Assembly: GCA_024710705.1 (NCBI GenBank)
Contig: JANJUF010000090.1
Location: forward strand, 1-64,000
Direction of reading: 5' to 3'
Length of the DNA: 64,000 nucleotides
Source: Gemmatimonadaceae bacterium
GTDB lineage: Bacteria > Gemmatimonadota > Gemmatimonadetes > Gemmatimonadales > Gemmatimonadaceae
This document shows positions 25,950 to 33,826 of the stretch, piece by piece. The translations under genes and the position numbers were made by a program. Each line of letters opens with the position of its first letter. Position 1 is the stretch's first letter. Below the pieces are notes generated by a model. That model made no database searches. It was not told the origin of the DNA and worked only from the letters and a program-made list of their open reading frames with translations.

Positions 25950-26908
25950 CGGTCGGCGGCGGGATCGTCGTGTTCGTCCTGAATCTCACCGACGAACTCC
26001 TCCACGAGATCCTCGAGCGTGACCAACCCGAGGGTCACACCCTCGACGCCACGCACGATGGCGAGATGGCGGCGATCGCGGAGCATGCGGGTCATCAGGG
26101 TGTGGCAGGGTTCGTCCGGCGCGGCGATGGCGACGGGGCGCGGCGCGCGCAGCGGGGCCTCCGGGCGCGCGATGACGTCCCAACTCGTCACCATCCCGAC
26201 GACGTGGTCGAGCGTCCCGTCGTAGATCGGTACGCGCGTGTACTTCGACTGCGCCACCAAGTGGGCCACCTGGTCGGCCGGCGCGGCACGATCCACGGCG
26301 ACGATCTCGCCGCGCGGCGTCATCACCTCACCCACCCGCGTGTCCCCAAACTCCACCACGCCGCTGATGATCGCCCGCTCGTCGGCGGCGCCGACGCCCT
26401 CGATCTCACCTTCCCGGAGGAGTTCGTCGAGCGCATCGCCCGGCGTCGAGGGCAGCACCGCGGTCTCACCCCAGATCCGCCGCACCAGATGCATGGCCAG
26501 CGTCGCCAGCGGTGCCGAGAAGCCTTCCACGCCGCGCAGCACCGGCAACACCAGCGGCAAGGTCTCGGCCGGCCAGCGCCGCGCGATGGCCCGCGGGACC
26601 AGCTGCCCGAACACCAACAGCAGCCCGGCCGCGACCAGCAGCTGCCGCAGCAGCACCATCGGCGTGTCACCGTGCTGCAGGCCCAGCACCGCGCCGAGCC
26701 CGAAGACGATGCCGGCAATGCCGGTACCGGCCGCGATGAGCAGTCGCTGGGGTCGCTCGAGGTACAAGGCCGCCGTCCCCGCGCCGGCGAGGCGACGCTC
26801 GGCCCAGTGGCGCAGCCAGATGCGGCTGACCGACCGCAGCGCCGTCGCCGCGGTCGTGAGGACGCCCACGATGCCCACCAGCACGAGCAGGGGCCAGGCA
26901 GACGTCAT
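25946..26908 (-). CDS. DUF21/CBS-pair membrane protein lacking the CorC_HlyC domain
   Basis: 320 residues. A hydrophobic N-terminal half (about 1-140) of the CNNM/DUF21 type is followed by two CBS motifs (GEVMTPRGEIVAVDRAAPADQV, TRVPIYDGTLDHVVGMVTSWD, then LMTRMLRDRRHLAIV and TLGLVTLEDLVEEFVGEIQDEHD). The protein stops right after the second CBS domain, where relatives continue into a CorC_HlyC domain; its tandem neighbour upstream keeps that domain. The family handles Mg2+/Co2+ transport or adenine-nucleotide sensing. Overlapping starts and stops on both sides (ATGA) suggest the two paralogues may act as a pair. Confidence 0.83.
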   Translation of the reverse strand: MTSAWPLLVLVGIVGVLTTAATALRSVSRIWLRHWAERRLAGAGTAALYLERPQRLLIAAGTGIAGIVFGLGAVLGLQHGDTPMVLLRQLLVAAGLLLVFGQLVPRAIARRWPAETLPLVLPVLRGVEGFSAPLATLAMHLVRRIWGETAVLPSTPGDALDELLREGEIEGVGAADERAIISGVVEFGDTRVGEVMTPRGEIVAVDRAAPADQVAHLVAQSKYTRVPIYDGTLDHVVGMVTSWDVIARPEAPLRAPRPVAIAAPDEPCHTLMTRMLRDRRHLAIVRGVEGVTLGLVTLEDLVEEFVGEIQDEHDDPAADR

Positions 26909-28155
26909 GCGCGATCCTCCACGCCGGCCGGCGCTTCGAGCGGTTCCAGGTAGACGCGCTGCACGCGGCGCCGCACCACCCGTTCCACGACCAGCTTGTA
27001 GCCCTCGACCACCAACGACTCACCCGCCTTCGGGACGCGCCCGAGAATCTCCATCACGAGTCCGCCCACCGTCGCCACGTCACCGCGACGGAAGTCGTGG
27101 TCCGTCAAGTCCGAGAGCGCATCGAGCGTCACGCTGGCGGCCACCCACAGCCGGCCGCCCTCCTCGCGCTCCACTTCCGGCAGCTCGCTGTCTCCCTCGT
27201 CCTGGATGTCGCCGATGATGAGCTCAAGCACGTCCTCCAACGTGACGAGGCCCGCCGTACCACCGAACTCGTCGGACACGATGGCCAGGTGCCGGCGCGT
27301 CGCGCGGAAATCACGGAGCTGCGCCTCCACCGACTTCGACTCCGGGATGAACAGCGCCGGCCGTACGAGCGACTGCCAGCCGGCCGACGGCTCCTCATCC
27401 GCCAGCAACGCCGGCAGGAGATCCTTGGCGTAGAGCACGCCGACGACTTCGTCGAGGGTTCCATCGAAGACCACCAGACGCGAGTGCTGCGCGCTGCGCA
27501 CGCGATCCACCACTTCCGACCACGGCGTGTTGCGCTCGAGACCGACGATGTCCACGCGCGGCACCATGATGGCGCTGACTTTGGTGTCGCCGAGCGAGAA
27601 GACGCCGTGGATGAGCACCTCGCCGCGTTCATCGATGTCGGCCTCGGCCGCCACCACCTCGCGGAAGCGCTCGACCGCATCCTCGTGGTCCTCATCATCC
27701 GGCGTGGGCGGCGGCAGGACCCGATTCAACGCACTCTCCGCCCAGCCACCGAACGCCACGACCGGAGCGCACAGGACTTCCACCGCCTCCACCACGCCGT
27801 ACACGGCCAGCAACCCGCGCACGCCAAGGCGGTCACCCGCCGCGCGCGCCCCCACTTCCGTCACGCCCACCAGCGCGACCCCGGCGGCCACCACTAGCGG
27901 CGCGAGCCAGGCCGCCGGCACCCAGTCGCTGAGCAACAGCGCCGCCGACGCAGCGGCACCGGCAAGCAACTGCGCGACGATGCGACCGAAGGCCAGTGCC
28001 CGGTGCGCCCGCTCGCGCCGATGCAGCAGCGCCCGCACGCGCGGATCGGATGGAGGCTCGTCCTCGTCCAGCCCGAGCAGCGCGCCGTCGGCGAAAACGC
28101 AGAGGGCAGCGACGACGGCGGCGCCGAGCGCCATGAAGGCGGCGATGGCGCTCAC
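26905..28155 (-). CDS. CNNM/TlyC-like protein (DUF21, CBS pair, CorC_HlyC domain)
   Basis: 416 residues from a GTG at 28155, chosen because it overlaps the ybeY TGA in the GTGA manner used throughout this operon; the track start at 28197 would overlap ybeY by 46 bases. N-terminal membrane domain of three to four helices, CBS pair (SAIMVPRVDIVGLERNTPW, SRLVVFDGTLDEVVGVLYAKDLLP, ATRRHLAIVSDEFGGTAGLVTLEDVLE) and a C-terminal CorC_HlyC domain (DFRRGDVATVGGLVMEILGRVP). The family includes Mg2+/Co2+ efflux proteins and is often encoded beside ybeY/phoH, as here. It probably works in divalent-cation homeostasis; ion preference unknown. Confidence 0.88.
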   Translation of the reverse strand: MSAIAAFMALGAAVVAALCVFADGALLGLDEDEPPSDPRVRALLHRRERAHRALAFGRIVAQLLAGAAASAALLLSDWVPAAWLAPLVVAAGVALVGVTEVGARAAGDRLGVRGLLAVYGVVEAVEVLCAPVVAFGGWAESALNRVLPPPTPDDEDHEDAVERFREVVAAEADIDERGEVLIHGVFSLGDTKVSAIMVPRVDIVGLERNTPWSEVVDRVRSAQHSRLVVFDGTLDEVVGVLYAKDLLPALLADEEPSAGWQSLVRPALFIPESKSVEAQLRDFRATRRHLAIVSDEFGGTAGLVTLEDVLELIIGDIQDEGDSELPEVEREEGGRLWVAASVTLDALSDLTDHDFRRGDVATVGGLVMEILGRVPKAGESLVVEGYKLVVERVVRRRVQRVYLEPLEAPAGVEDRA

Positions 28156-28604
28156 GCGTCGAGGACCCGTCGCAGGAGCCGTTCCTGCACGCGCCACATG
28201 GGCGCGCGTGTGCGCGCGTCCCCTTCCGGATGCTCGTAGCCGAGCACGTGCAGCGCACCGTGCACCGCCACACGCAGGAACTCCTCGCGCCCCGGGACGC
28301 CGAAGCGCTGGGCGTTGGCGGCGACCTCGACAGGGCAGATGTAGATGTCGCCGATGACGGCGCCGGCGGGATCCCGGAAGCCGAACGTGATCACGTCGGT
28401 GGCACCGGCGTGCGCCAGATGCTTGCGATTGAGCGCCGCCATGCGGCGCGGGGTCAGCAGCGTGACGGACACCATGGCGTGTCGCACCTTCTGCGCGCGC
28501 ATCACCAAGGCGACGGCATCGCCCAGGCGGGCAACCGCCACGGGGGCGCGTACGCCCTCACGGCTCACGACCACGCGGATCCCGGCCCCGACACCGGAGG
28601 GCAT
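28152..28604 (-). CDS. ybeY: Endoribonuclease YbeY
   Basis: 150-residue metallo-endoribonuclease for 16S rRNA 3'-end maturation and ribosome quality control. The signature HGALHVLGYEHPEGD holds the three zinc-binding His residues (HxxxHxxxxxH), preceded by the conserved Arg/Lys block MAALNRKHLAHAGATDVITFGF. The start at 28604 shares an A with the phoH stop region (TGATG), giving the very common phoH-ybeY-CorC order. Confidence 0.95.
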   Translation of the reverse strand: MPSGVGAGIRVVVSREGVRAPVAVARLGDAVALVMRAQKVRHAMVSVTLLTPRRMAALNRKHLAHAGATDVITFGFRDPAGAVIGDIYICPVEVAANAQRFGVPGREEFLRVAVHGALHVLGYEHPEGDARTRAPMWRVQERLLRRVLDA

Positions 28605-29566
28605 CAGGCGCCCGCATCCGCGGCATAGGCCTTCACGATCTCCCGCACGAGGCGGTGCCGCACGACGTCCACCTCGGTGAAGTAGTGGAAGCCTATCCCG
28701 TCGATGCCCGGCAGGATCCGCTCGATCTGCAACAGGCCGCTGTCCTCGCGCTTCGGGAGATCCACTTGTGTCTTGTCGCCGGTGATCACCGCCCGCGAGT
28801 TCAGGCCGAGCCGGGTGAGGAACATCTTCATCTGCGCGTTGGTCGCGTTCTGCGCCTCGTCGAGGATCACGAACGCGTCGGCCAGCGTGCGGCCGCGCAT
28901 GTACGCGAGCGGCGCAATCTCGATCACGCGGGTCTCGAGCGCTCGCGCCACGCGCTCGGGCGGCATGAGGTCGTCGAGCGCGTCGTAGAGCGGCCGCAGG
29001 TACGGATCCACCTTGGCCTGCATGTCGCCGGGAAGGAAGCCGAGTGATTCGCCCGCTTCCACCGCCGGCCGCGCCAAGACGATCCTGCGCACCCGCTTCC
29101 GGGCCAGCGCATCCACCGCCGCCGCCACGGCCAGGTACGTCTTGCCCGTGCCAGCCGGTCCGATTCCGACGACGATCTCGTTGTCGAGCATCGCTTGCAT
29201 GTACTCAGCCTGCCCGTGGGTCTTGGGCTGGATGACCTTGCGGACACCCGGCAGCACGATGCGCCCGGGGACGCCGCCATCGCGCGCCGGCCCCTCCATC
29301 GAAAAGCGCAGCACGTCATCGGGGTCCAGCGGCTGGCGCTGCTTGGCGTGGTCGATCATCCGCTGCGCCACGGCAGCGGCCTTCTCCACCACGTCGGGCG
29401 CACCGGTGAGCGACATCGCCTCGCCCCGCAGCGTGATGCGCACCGGAAAGAGCTTCTGGAGCTCCGCCAAGTTCGCGTCGGCCACGCCGGCCAGCGTGAG
29501 GAGATCCGCCCCTTCGGTGGACAGCTTGGTGGTGATGGCGTCGCCAGCCATCGTGCCGTCGGTCAT
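28604..29566 (-). CDS. PhoH-family ATPase (YbeZ-like)
   Basis: 320 residues. An N-terminal KH-like segment (about 25-95, KLFPVRITLRGEAMSLTG) precedes the PhoH ATPase: GIGPAGTGKTYLAVAAAVDAL (Walker A), VRRIVLARPAVEAGESLGFLPGD, and VILDEAQNATNAQMKMFLTRLG (Walker B and sensor). It is the YbeZ partner of YbeY in RNA and ribosome metabolism. The ATG at 29566 overlaps the aspS stop (ATGA). Confidence 0.93.
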   Translation of the reverse strand: MTDGTMAGDAITTKLSTEGADLLTLAGVADANLAELQKLFPVRITLRGEAMSLTGAPDVVEKAAAVAQRMIDHAKQRQPLDPDDVLRFSMEGPARDGGVPGRIVLPGVRKVIQPKTHGQAEYMQAMLDNEIVVGIGPAGTGKTYLAVAAAVDALARKRVRRIVLARPAVEAGESLGFLPGDMQAKVDPYLRPLYDALDDLMPPERVARALETRVIEIAPLAYMRGRTLADAFVILDEAQNATNAQMKMFLTRLGLNSRAVITGDKTQVDLPKREDSGLLQIERILPGIDGIGFHYFTEVDVVRHRLVREIVKAYAADAGA

Positions 29567-31362
29567 GCGCGCTCCTTGTCGGTCACCCGGATGTGCAGGT
29601 CAGCGAGGTCTTGCGCGGGAACGACTGCCGGAGCGCCCTCGAACAGCGCCCGGGCCGCCGTGGTCTTCGGAAAGGCGATCACGTCTCGCAGCGAATCGCT
29701 GCCGGCGAGGATCATGGCGATGCGGTCGAAACCGAAGGCGATGCCGCCATGCGGCGGCGCCCCGGCCCGCAGGCCTTCCAGCAAGAAGCCAAACCGGCGC
29801 TCCTGGTCAGCGCGATCCGGGATGCCGAGCAACTCGAACATCCGCGACTGGACGGTCGGGTCGCTGGTGCGGATGCTGCCGCCGCCAAGTTCGGTGCCGT
29901 TGAGCACGCAGTCGTACGCGAGCGCCCGCCACGTGTCCGGCGCGTCCGGGCGCGCCGCCATGTCGCCGCCGTTGGGCGAGGTGAATGGATGGTGCACCGC
30001 CGCCAGCGCGCCCGTCTCGGGATCCCGGTCGAACATCGGGAAGTCGAGTACCCAGAGGAACTCGCGCCGGTCGGCCGCCGCGAGCCCGAGGCGCGCGGCG
30101 CACTCCTGCCGCACGCGATCCAAGGCCGGGCTCGAGATGCGGTCGGCGCCGGCCACCGCCAACAAGAGATCTCCATCCACCAAGCCGAGTGGCCCAGCCG
30201 CATCGGCCGCCATGAACTTCGCCAGCGGCCCCTCGAGCTTGCCATCGGCGACCTTGAGCCGGACGAGCCCGCCCGCCCCCGCACCCTTGGCGATGGCCTC
30301 GAGCTCATCCACCTGCTTGCGGCTCCAGGACGCCGCGCCCGGCACCGTGATGCCGCGCACCCGTCCGCCGGCTTCCAGTGCACCCTTGATGATCCCCGAC
30401 TCGCTCGTCGCGAACACCGACGAGAGGTCGCGAATCTCGAGTCCGTATCGCAGGTCCGGGCGATCACAGCCGAAGCGCTCCATCGCCTCGGCGTACGACA
30501 TCCGCGGGAAGGGCGTCTCGATCTCGACGCCACCTTCCAGCCACAACGCCTTCACCAGCCCCTCGGCCATCGCGAGAATATCCTCACGCGTGATGAACGA
30601 CGCCTCGATGTCAATCTGCGTGAACTCGAGCTGGCGATCGGCGCGCAGGTCCTCGTCGCGGAAACAGCGGGCGATCTGGAAGTACCGGTCGAAGCCGGCG
30701 CACATGAACAGCTGCTTGTAGATCTGCGGCGACTGCGGCAGCGCGAAGAACTCTCCGGCGTGCATCCGGCTCGGCACGAGGAAGTCACGGGCGCCTTCCG
30801 GCGTCGGCTTGGTGAGAATCGGCGTCTCGAGTTCGAGGTAGCCGTCGTCACTGAGGTAATTGCGCGTGACCTGCATCAGGCGATGTCGCAGCACGAGATT
30901 GCGCTGCAGCTCGGCGCGCCGCAGGTCGAGGACGCGATGCCGCAGGCGCAGGTCCTCGGCCGGGAGCTTGGCTTCCTTGTCGAGCGCCACCGGAATGGGC
31001 GGCGTGGCCGCGGGGCCGACGACCCGGAACGCCGTCGCACGTACTTCGATCTCCCCGGTGGGCAACGCGGCATTCCGCAGGCCGTCCGGACGCAACGCCA
31101 CGCTGCCTTCCACGATGATGGCGCTCTCCATGCCGATGGCCGCCGCGGCGGCGATCACGTCCGCCGCGGTCCAGCCGGGGTTGAAGGCAATCTGGACCAG
31201 TCCCTCGCGGTCGCGGAGGTCGATGAACACCTGGCCGCCGAGGTCACGCGACTTGTGCACCCATCCGCCGAGGGTGACCGACTGGCCGACGTGGGCGGAA
31301 CGCAGGTTCCCGCCCATATGCGTGCGGAGCGACGTGGCGAGGGGATCGGCCGAAGGGGTCAC
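29563..31362 (-). CDS. aspS: Aspartyl-tRNA synthetase
   Basis: 599-residue class II synthetase. The anticodon-binding OB fold begins VTLGGWVHKSRDLGGQVFIDLRD, class II motif 2 is FRDEDLRADRQLEFTQ, the bacterial GAD insertion lies in the middle, and motif 3 is GGIAFGFDRIAMILAG, followed by LRDVIAFPKT. The track start at 31497 runs into the upstream gene; the GTG at 31362 overlaps the vanZ-like gene's TGA and gives the usual bacterial length. RDLGG carries Leu where some non-discriminating enzymes have His (RDHGG), a weak hint that it charges only tRNA-Asp. Coupled to phoH. Confidence 0.95.
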   Translation of the reverse strand: MTPSADPLATSLRTHMGGNLRSAHVGQSVTLGGWVHKSRDLGGQVFIDLRDREGLVQIAFNPGWTAADVIAAAAAIGMESAIIVEGSVALRPDGLRNAALPTGEIEVRATAFRVVGPAATPPIPVALDKEAKLPAEDLRLRHRVLDLRRAELQRNLVLRHRLMQVTRNYLSDDGYLELETPILTKPTPEGARDFLVPSRMHAGEFFALPQSPQIYKQLFMCAGFDRYFQIARCFRDEDLRADRQLEFTQIDIEASFITREDILAMAEGLVKALWLEGGVEIETPFPRMSYAEAMERFGCDRPDLRYGLEIRDLSSVFATSESGIIKGALEAGGRVRGITVPGAASWSRKQVDELEAIAKGAGAGGLVRLKVADGKLEGPLAKFMAADAAGPLGLVDGDLLLAVAGADRISSPALDRVRQECAARLGLAAADRREFLWVLDFPMFDRDPETGALAAVHHPFTSPNGGDMAARPDAPDTWRALAYDCVLNGTELGGGSIRTSDPTVQSRMFELLGIPDRADQERRFGFLLEGLRAGAPPHGGIAFGFDRIAMILAGSDSLRDVIAFPKTTAARALFEGAPAVVPAQDLADLHIRVTDKERA

Positions 31363-31769
31363 GGGAGCAGCGGAGGGCGACGGGTGGAGAGCCACGGGAT
31401 GTAGCGGACGGCGAGCACGCCCACGAGGGCACCGACGGTGTCGGCGACCCAGTCGGAGAAGCTCATGGACCGGCGCGGGATGAAGGACTGATGCCATTCA
31501 TCGATGGCGCCAAAGGCGGAGACGGCGACGAAGACCAGCAGGGCGCTGGCCCAGTCCCTGGGCCGTAACGTCGCCCGGAGCATCAGCGCCGCCAGCACCG
31601 CGTATGCGGTGAAGTGCGCGATCTTGTCGAGGGAGAGGTCGTCGGGCCCAAGGGAGACGCCCGGCCACGACGTCCCGACCAGAATGACCGCGACCCATAC
31701 GGCTGGCGGGGCCCAGCGCGCCGCGACCGCGTTTTGCGGGGTCGCGGCCGGAGTACTGTCAGTTGGCAT
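31359..31769 (-). CDS. VanZ-like membrane protein
   Basis: 136 residues with four membrane helices: WVAVILVGTSWP, DKIAHFTAYAVLAALMLRA, WASALLVFVAVSAFGAIDEWHQSFIP and WVADTVGALVGVLAVRYI. The DKxxHF...GAxDExxQ...R..s..D..ad..Ga motif set is that of the VanZ-like/phosphotransbutyrylase-neighbour family; role in most bacteria is unclear, with VanZ itself giving low-level teicoplanin resistance. The ATG at 31769 gives a normal length; longer forms in the track are read-through of non-coding sequence. It overlaps aspS by the GTGA coupling and heads the long minus-strand chain. Confidence 0.83.
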   Translation of the reverse strand: MPTDSTPAATPQNAVAARWAPPAVWVAVILVGTSWPGVSLGPDDLSLDKIAHFTAYAVLAALMLRATLRPRDWASALLVFVAVSAFGAIDEWHQSFIPRRSMSFSDWVADTVGALVGVLAVRYIPWLSTRRPPLLP

Positions 31770-31779
31770 TGAAGGGCTA

Positions 31780-31785
31780 AATCTA
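31780..31785 (-). promoter_or_regulatory. TANNNT box before the vanZ-like gene
   Basis: The minus strand reads TAGATT then ten bases to the ATG at 31769; no Shine-Dalgarno and no strong -35 (TTCCAC at 17 bp). It would drive the chain vanZ-like to ompA. It is the same hexamer as before the U32 gene. Confidence 0.4.
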
Positions 31786-31819
31786 ACTGGCGTAGCAACT
31801 TGGTGGAAGCAGAGCCCCG

Positions 31820-31848
31820 TTGCGCGCCCCCTCCGGACCCGGTACTCT
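31820..31848 (+). promoter_or_regulatory. Promoter of rlmN, leaderless configuration
   Basis: TTGCGC (31820-31825), 17 bp, TACTCT (31843-31848), then five bases and the ATG at 31854. The same -35 hexamer and spacing occur before lexA. It would give an mRNA starting at or inside the start codon. Confidence 0.5.
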
Positions 31849-31853
31849 GCAAC

Positions 31854-32927
31854 ATGCTGAATCTGCTGGACTTGGCCCCTGCCGAGGCCGAACGGGTGTT
31901 GCGCGAGTTTGCCGTGGCGCACGGAGAAAAGCCCTTCCGAGGGAGCCAGGTGGTACCCCACCTCTGGCAGAAGCCGGTGGCCTCGTTCGACGACATGACC
32001 GACCTGCCCAAGGCGTTCCGGGAGCTCTTGGGACAGCACTTCGCGATCCCACGCCTGCCGCTCGTCACGGAACAACGCTCGACGGATGGCACCAGGAAGT
32101 TCCTGTTCCAGATGGCCGACGGTCAGTCCATCGAGACGGTGGCGATCCCGGACGGCGAGCGCATGACCCTCTGTATCTCATCACAGGTGGGCTGCGCGTT
32201 GCAGTGCGCTTTCTGCGCTACCGGAGCGATGGGCTTCGCCCGCAACCTCGCGGTGCACGAGATCGCCGGCCAAGTGCGCGAGCTCGCGCTGCTCAGTCCA
32301 CCCGTTCGCGCCACGAACATCGTGTTCATGGGGATGGGGGAACCGCTCATGAACTGGAAGGCCGTGGACCCCGTGCTGACGATCCTGAACGACCCGAAGG
32401 GCTTCGGGATCGGCGCGCGCCATATCACGGTCTCCACCGTGGGTGTGCTGCCGGGCATCGTGGCACTCGGTCAGCGCAAGGAGCAGTTCCGTCTCGCCCT
32501 TTCCATCCACGCCCCCACCGACGCGCTGCGCGCCACGCTGATGCCGGTGAACACGAAGTATCCGCTGTCCGACGTCATCCGCGCCGCGGCGGAATTCGAG
32601 CGGCGCGTGACCTTCGAGTACGTGATGCTGGGCGGGGTGAACGACCTCCCGCAGCACGCCGATCAACTGGCCCGGCTGGCGAAGGACTGCGGAGCCTTCG
32701 TGAACCTCATTCCGCTGCATCCGGGCGGGGCGATGGGATTCACGCCGACTTCGCCGGAGGCGATCGCGAAGTTCGCACGGCGCATCCGCGGCCTCGGGGT
32801 GGAGGTCGCCATCCGCAAGAGCCGCGGAATGGACATCGCCGCCGCCTGCGGCCAGCTACGGGTGGAACGCCTGCGGCGGCGGTCGCCAGGTAGCGCCGAG
32901 CAGGATCGTGAGATCGAGGTAGCGTGA
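31854..32927 (+). CDS. rlmN: Dual-specificity RNA methyltransferase RlmN
   Basis: 357-residue radical-SAM enzyme methylating C2 of A2503 in 23S rRNA and A37 in some tRNAs. The radical-SAM cluster motif is VGCALQCAFCATG, preceded by a HhH-like N-terminal domain (FRGSQVVPHLW, FDDMTDLPKAFR) and followed by FMGMGEPLMNW and HITVSTVGVLPGI. C-terminal signature VAIRKSRGMDIAAACGQLR carries the methyl-carrier Cys. I use the ATG at 31854 rather than the track's 31800 because the promoter lies between them. It is followed at once by a 9-bp hairpin, and its last 72 bases overlap the convergent LytR_C gene. Confidence 0.96.
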   Translation: MLNLLDLAPAEAERVLREFAVAHGEKPFRGSQVVPHLWQKPVASFDDMTDLPKAFRELLGQHFAIPRLPLVTEQRSTDGTRKFLFQMADGQSIETVAIPDGERMTLCISSQVGCALQCAFCATGAMGFARNLAVHEIAGQVRELALLSPPVRATNIVFMGMGEPLMNWKAVDPVLTILNDPKGFGIGARHITVSTVGVLPGIVALGQRKEQFRLALSIHAPTDALRATLMPVNTKYPLSDVIRAAAEFERRVTFEYVMLGGVNDLPQHADQLARLAKDCGAFVNLIPLHPGGAMGFTPTSPEAIAKFARRIRGLGVEVAIRKSRGMDIAAACGQLRVERLRRRSPGSAEQDREIEVA

Positions 32928-33290
32928 GGAATCGGGGCGCGCCTCGACGCGCGCCCCGCCCAGTCCCGTCGCCGCCAGCTCGCCCCAGTCCATGCGGCCG
33001 CTGCGTACGAGCACCAGTGTGGAATCACGTTGCTCAGGCGCATTGCCTGAGCTGACCACGTCGAAGCCGAGGTCGCGGAGGTGGAAGGTGCCGCGACGGG
33101 CGAGTCCGCGGATTGACGTGGCATTCAGCACCTCGACCTTGATCCGCACCGAGTCGGGCACGATGCGTTCGACGGCGGCGCGGGCCGCCGCGTCGGCCCG
33201 CGCCGACGGCGCGAACCATTGCCGCCACGCGAGCACACCGAACACAGCGAGCGCGAGGCCCAGCACGACCCACCGTCCCCGCACACGCAT
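32856..33290 (-). CDS. Membrane-anchored LytR_C-domain protein
   Basis: 144 residues: a basic N-terminus and one membrane helix (WVVLGLALAVFGVLAWRQW), a short linker, then a LytR C-terminal domain (IKVEVLNATSIRGLARRGTFHLRDLGFDVVSSGNA, DSTLVLVRSG, YLDLTILLG). There is no LCP transferase domain, so it is a stand-alone version. In other bacteria LytR/LytR_C genes commonly lie by yqeK and rsfS, which agrees with the upstream neighbour here; rsfS is absent. The ATG at 33290 forms a TGATG overlap with yqeK. Its 3' end overlaps rlmN convergently. Confidence 0.75.
   Translation of the reverse strand: MRVRGRWVVLGLALAVFGVLAWRQWFAPSARADAAARAAVERIVPDSVRIKVEVLNATSIRGLARRGTFHLRDLGFDVVSSGNAPEQRDSTLVLVRSGRMDWGELAATGLGGARVEARPDSSRYLDLTILLGATWRPPPQAFHP
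32934..32957 (+). terminator. rlmN terminator hairpin inside the convergent gene
   Basis: GGGGCGCGC, loop CTCGAC, GCGCGCCCC: a perfect 9-bp stem beginning six bases after the rlmN stop. It lies within the coding sequence of the convergent LytR_C gene (its GARVEARP segment). No U-tract follows. Confidence 0.6.
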
Positions 33291-33826
33291 CAGCGCACCC
33301 GGTTCCAGAGCGCGACCGTTTCCGGGAACAGCGACTTCCCTTCCCGCACCGTCCACTCGATCCGCATGCGGACCACCTGGCGGAAAACCCCGTCGAAGTC
33401 GTGCACGAGATGGTCGGCCAGGAAGGCGCGATCGGCCCGGGCGAACTGGCGCCCCGGCTCGAGGAAGTCGGCCATGAAGAGCGCGCGTCCCGTGCGGTCC
33501 CAGCCGGCATGTCCGACCGTGTGCCAGCGGATGGCCTCGAGCACACCGCTGCGCGCTTCGCCTTCGCTCGCGAATCGGGCCGCCGCGGCGGGCCCGTGCA
33601 GCGTTTCCACCGGACGATCGGGATCACCGCTCCACGAGCGCAGCATCTCGGTGGACGCATCGCGCAAGGCATCGTGCCAGCGTCCCGCGTCGTGCCAGGC
33701 CTGCGCCTCGTCGCGGCCGAGCTGCAGCTGCTTGGCCCACCGATCCAACAGGGCCGTGACACGCTCGATGTGGGCGCGCCGCTTCTCGCTCACCTCGGCC
33801 CAGGGCGGGAGGAAGGAGTCGCTCAC
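33290..33826 (-). CDS. YqeK-like HD-domain nucleotide hydrolase
   Basis: 178-residue HD-superfamily protein close to YqeK, a symmetrical Ap4A hydrolase. Ligand blocks: [15 protein letters not shown] (first His), [14 protein letters not shown] (HD doublet, with Arg where YqeK usually has Lys), [21 protein letters not shown] and [16 protein letters not shown], the last being the characteristic YqeK ADY/FIEP-R segment. It probably hydrolyses dinucleoside polyphosphates. It overlaps the chemoreceptor stop upstream (ATGA) and the LytR_C gene downstream, so it is made together with both. Confidence 0.78.
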   Translation of the reverse strand: MSDSFLPPWAEVSEKRRAHIERVTALLDRWAKQLQLGRDEAQAWHDAGRWHDALRDASTEMLRSWSGDPDRPVETLHGPAAAARFASEGEARSGVLEAIRWHTVGHAGWDRTGRALFMADFLEPGRQFARADRAFLADHLVHDFDGVFRQVVRMRIEWTVREGKSLFPETVALWNRVR

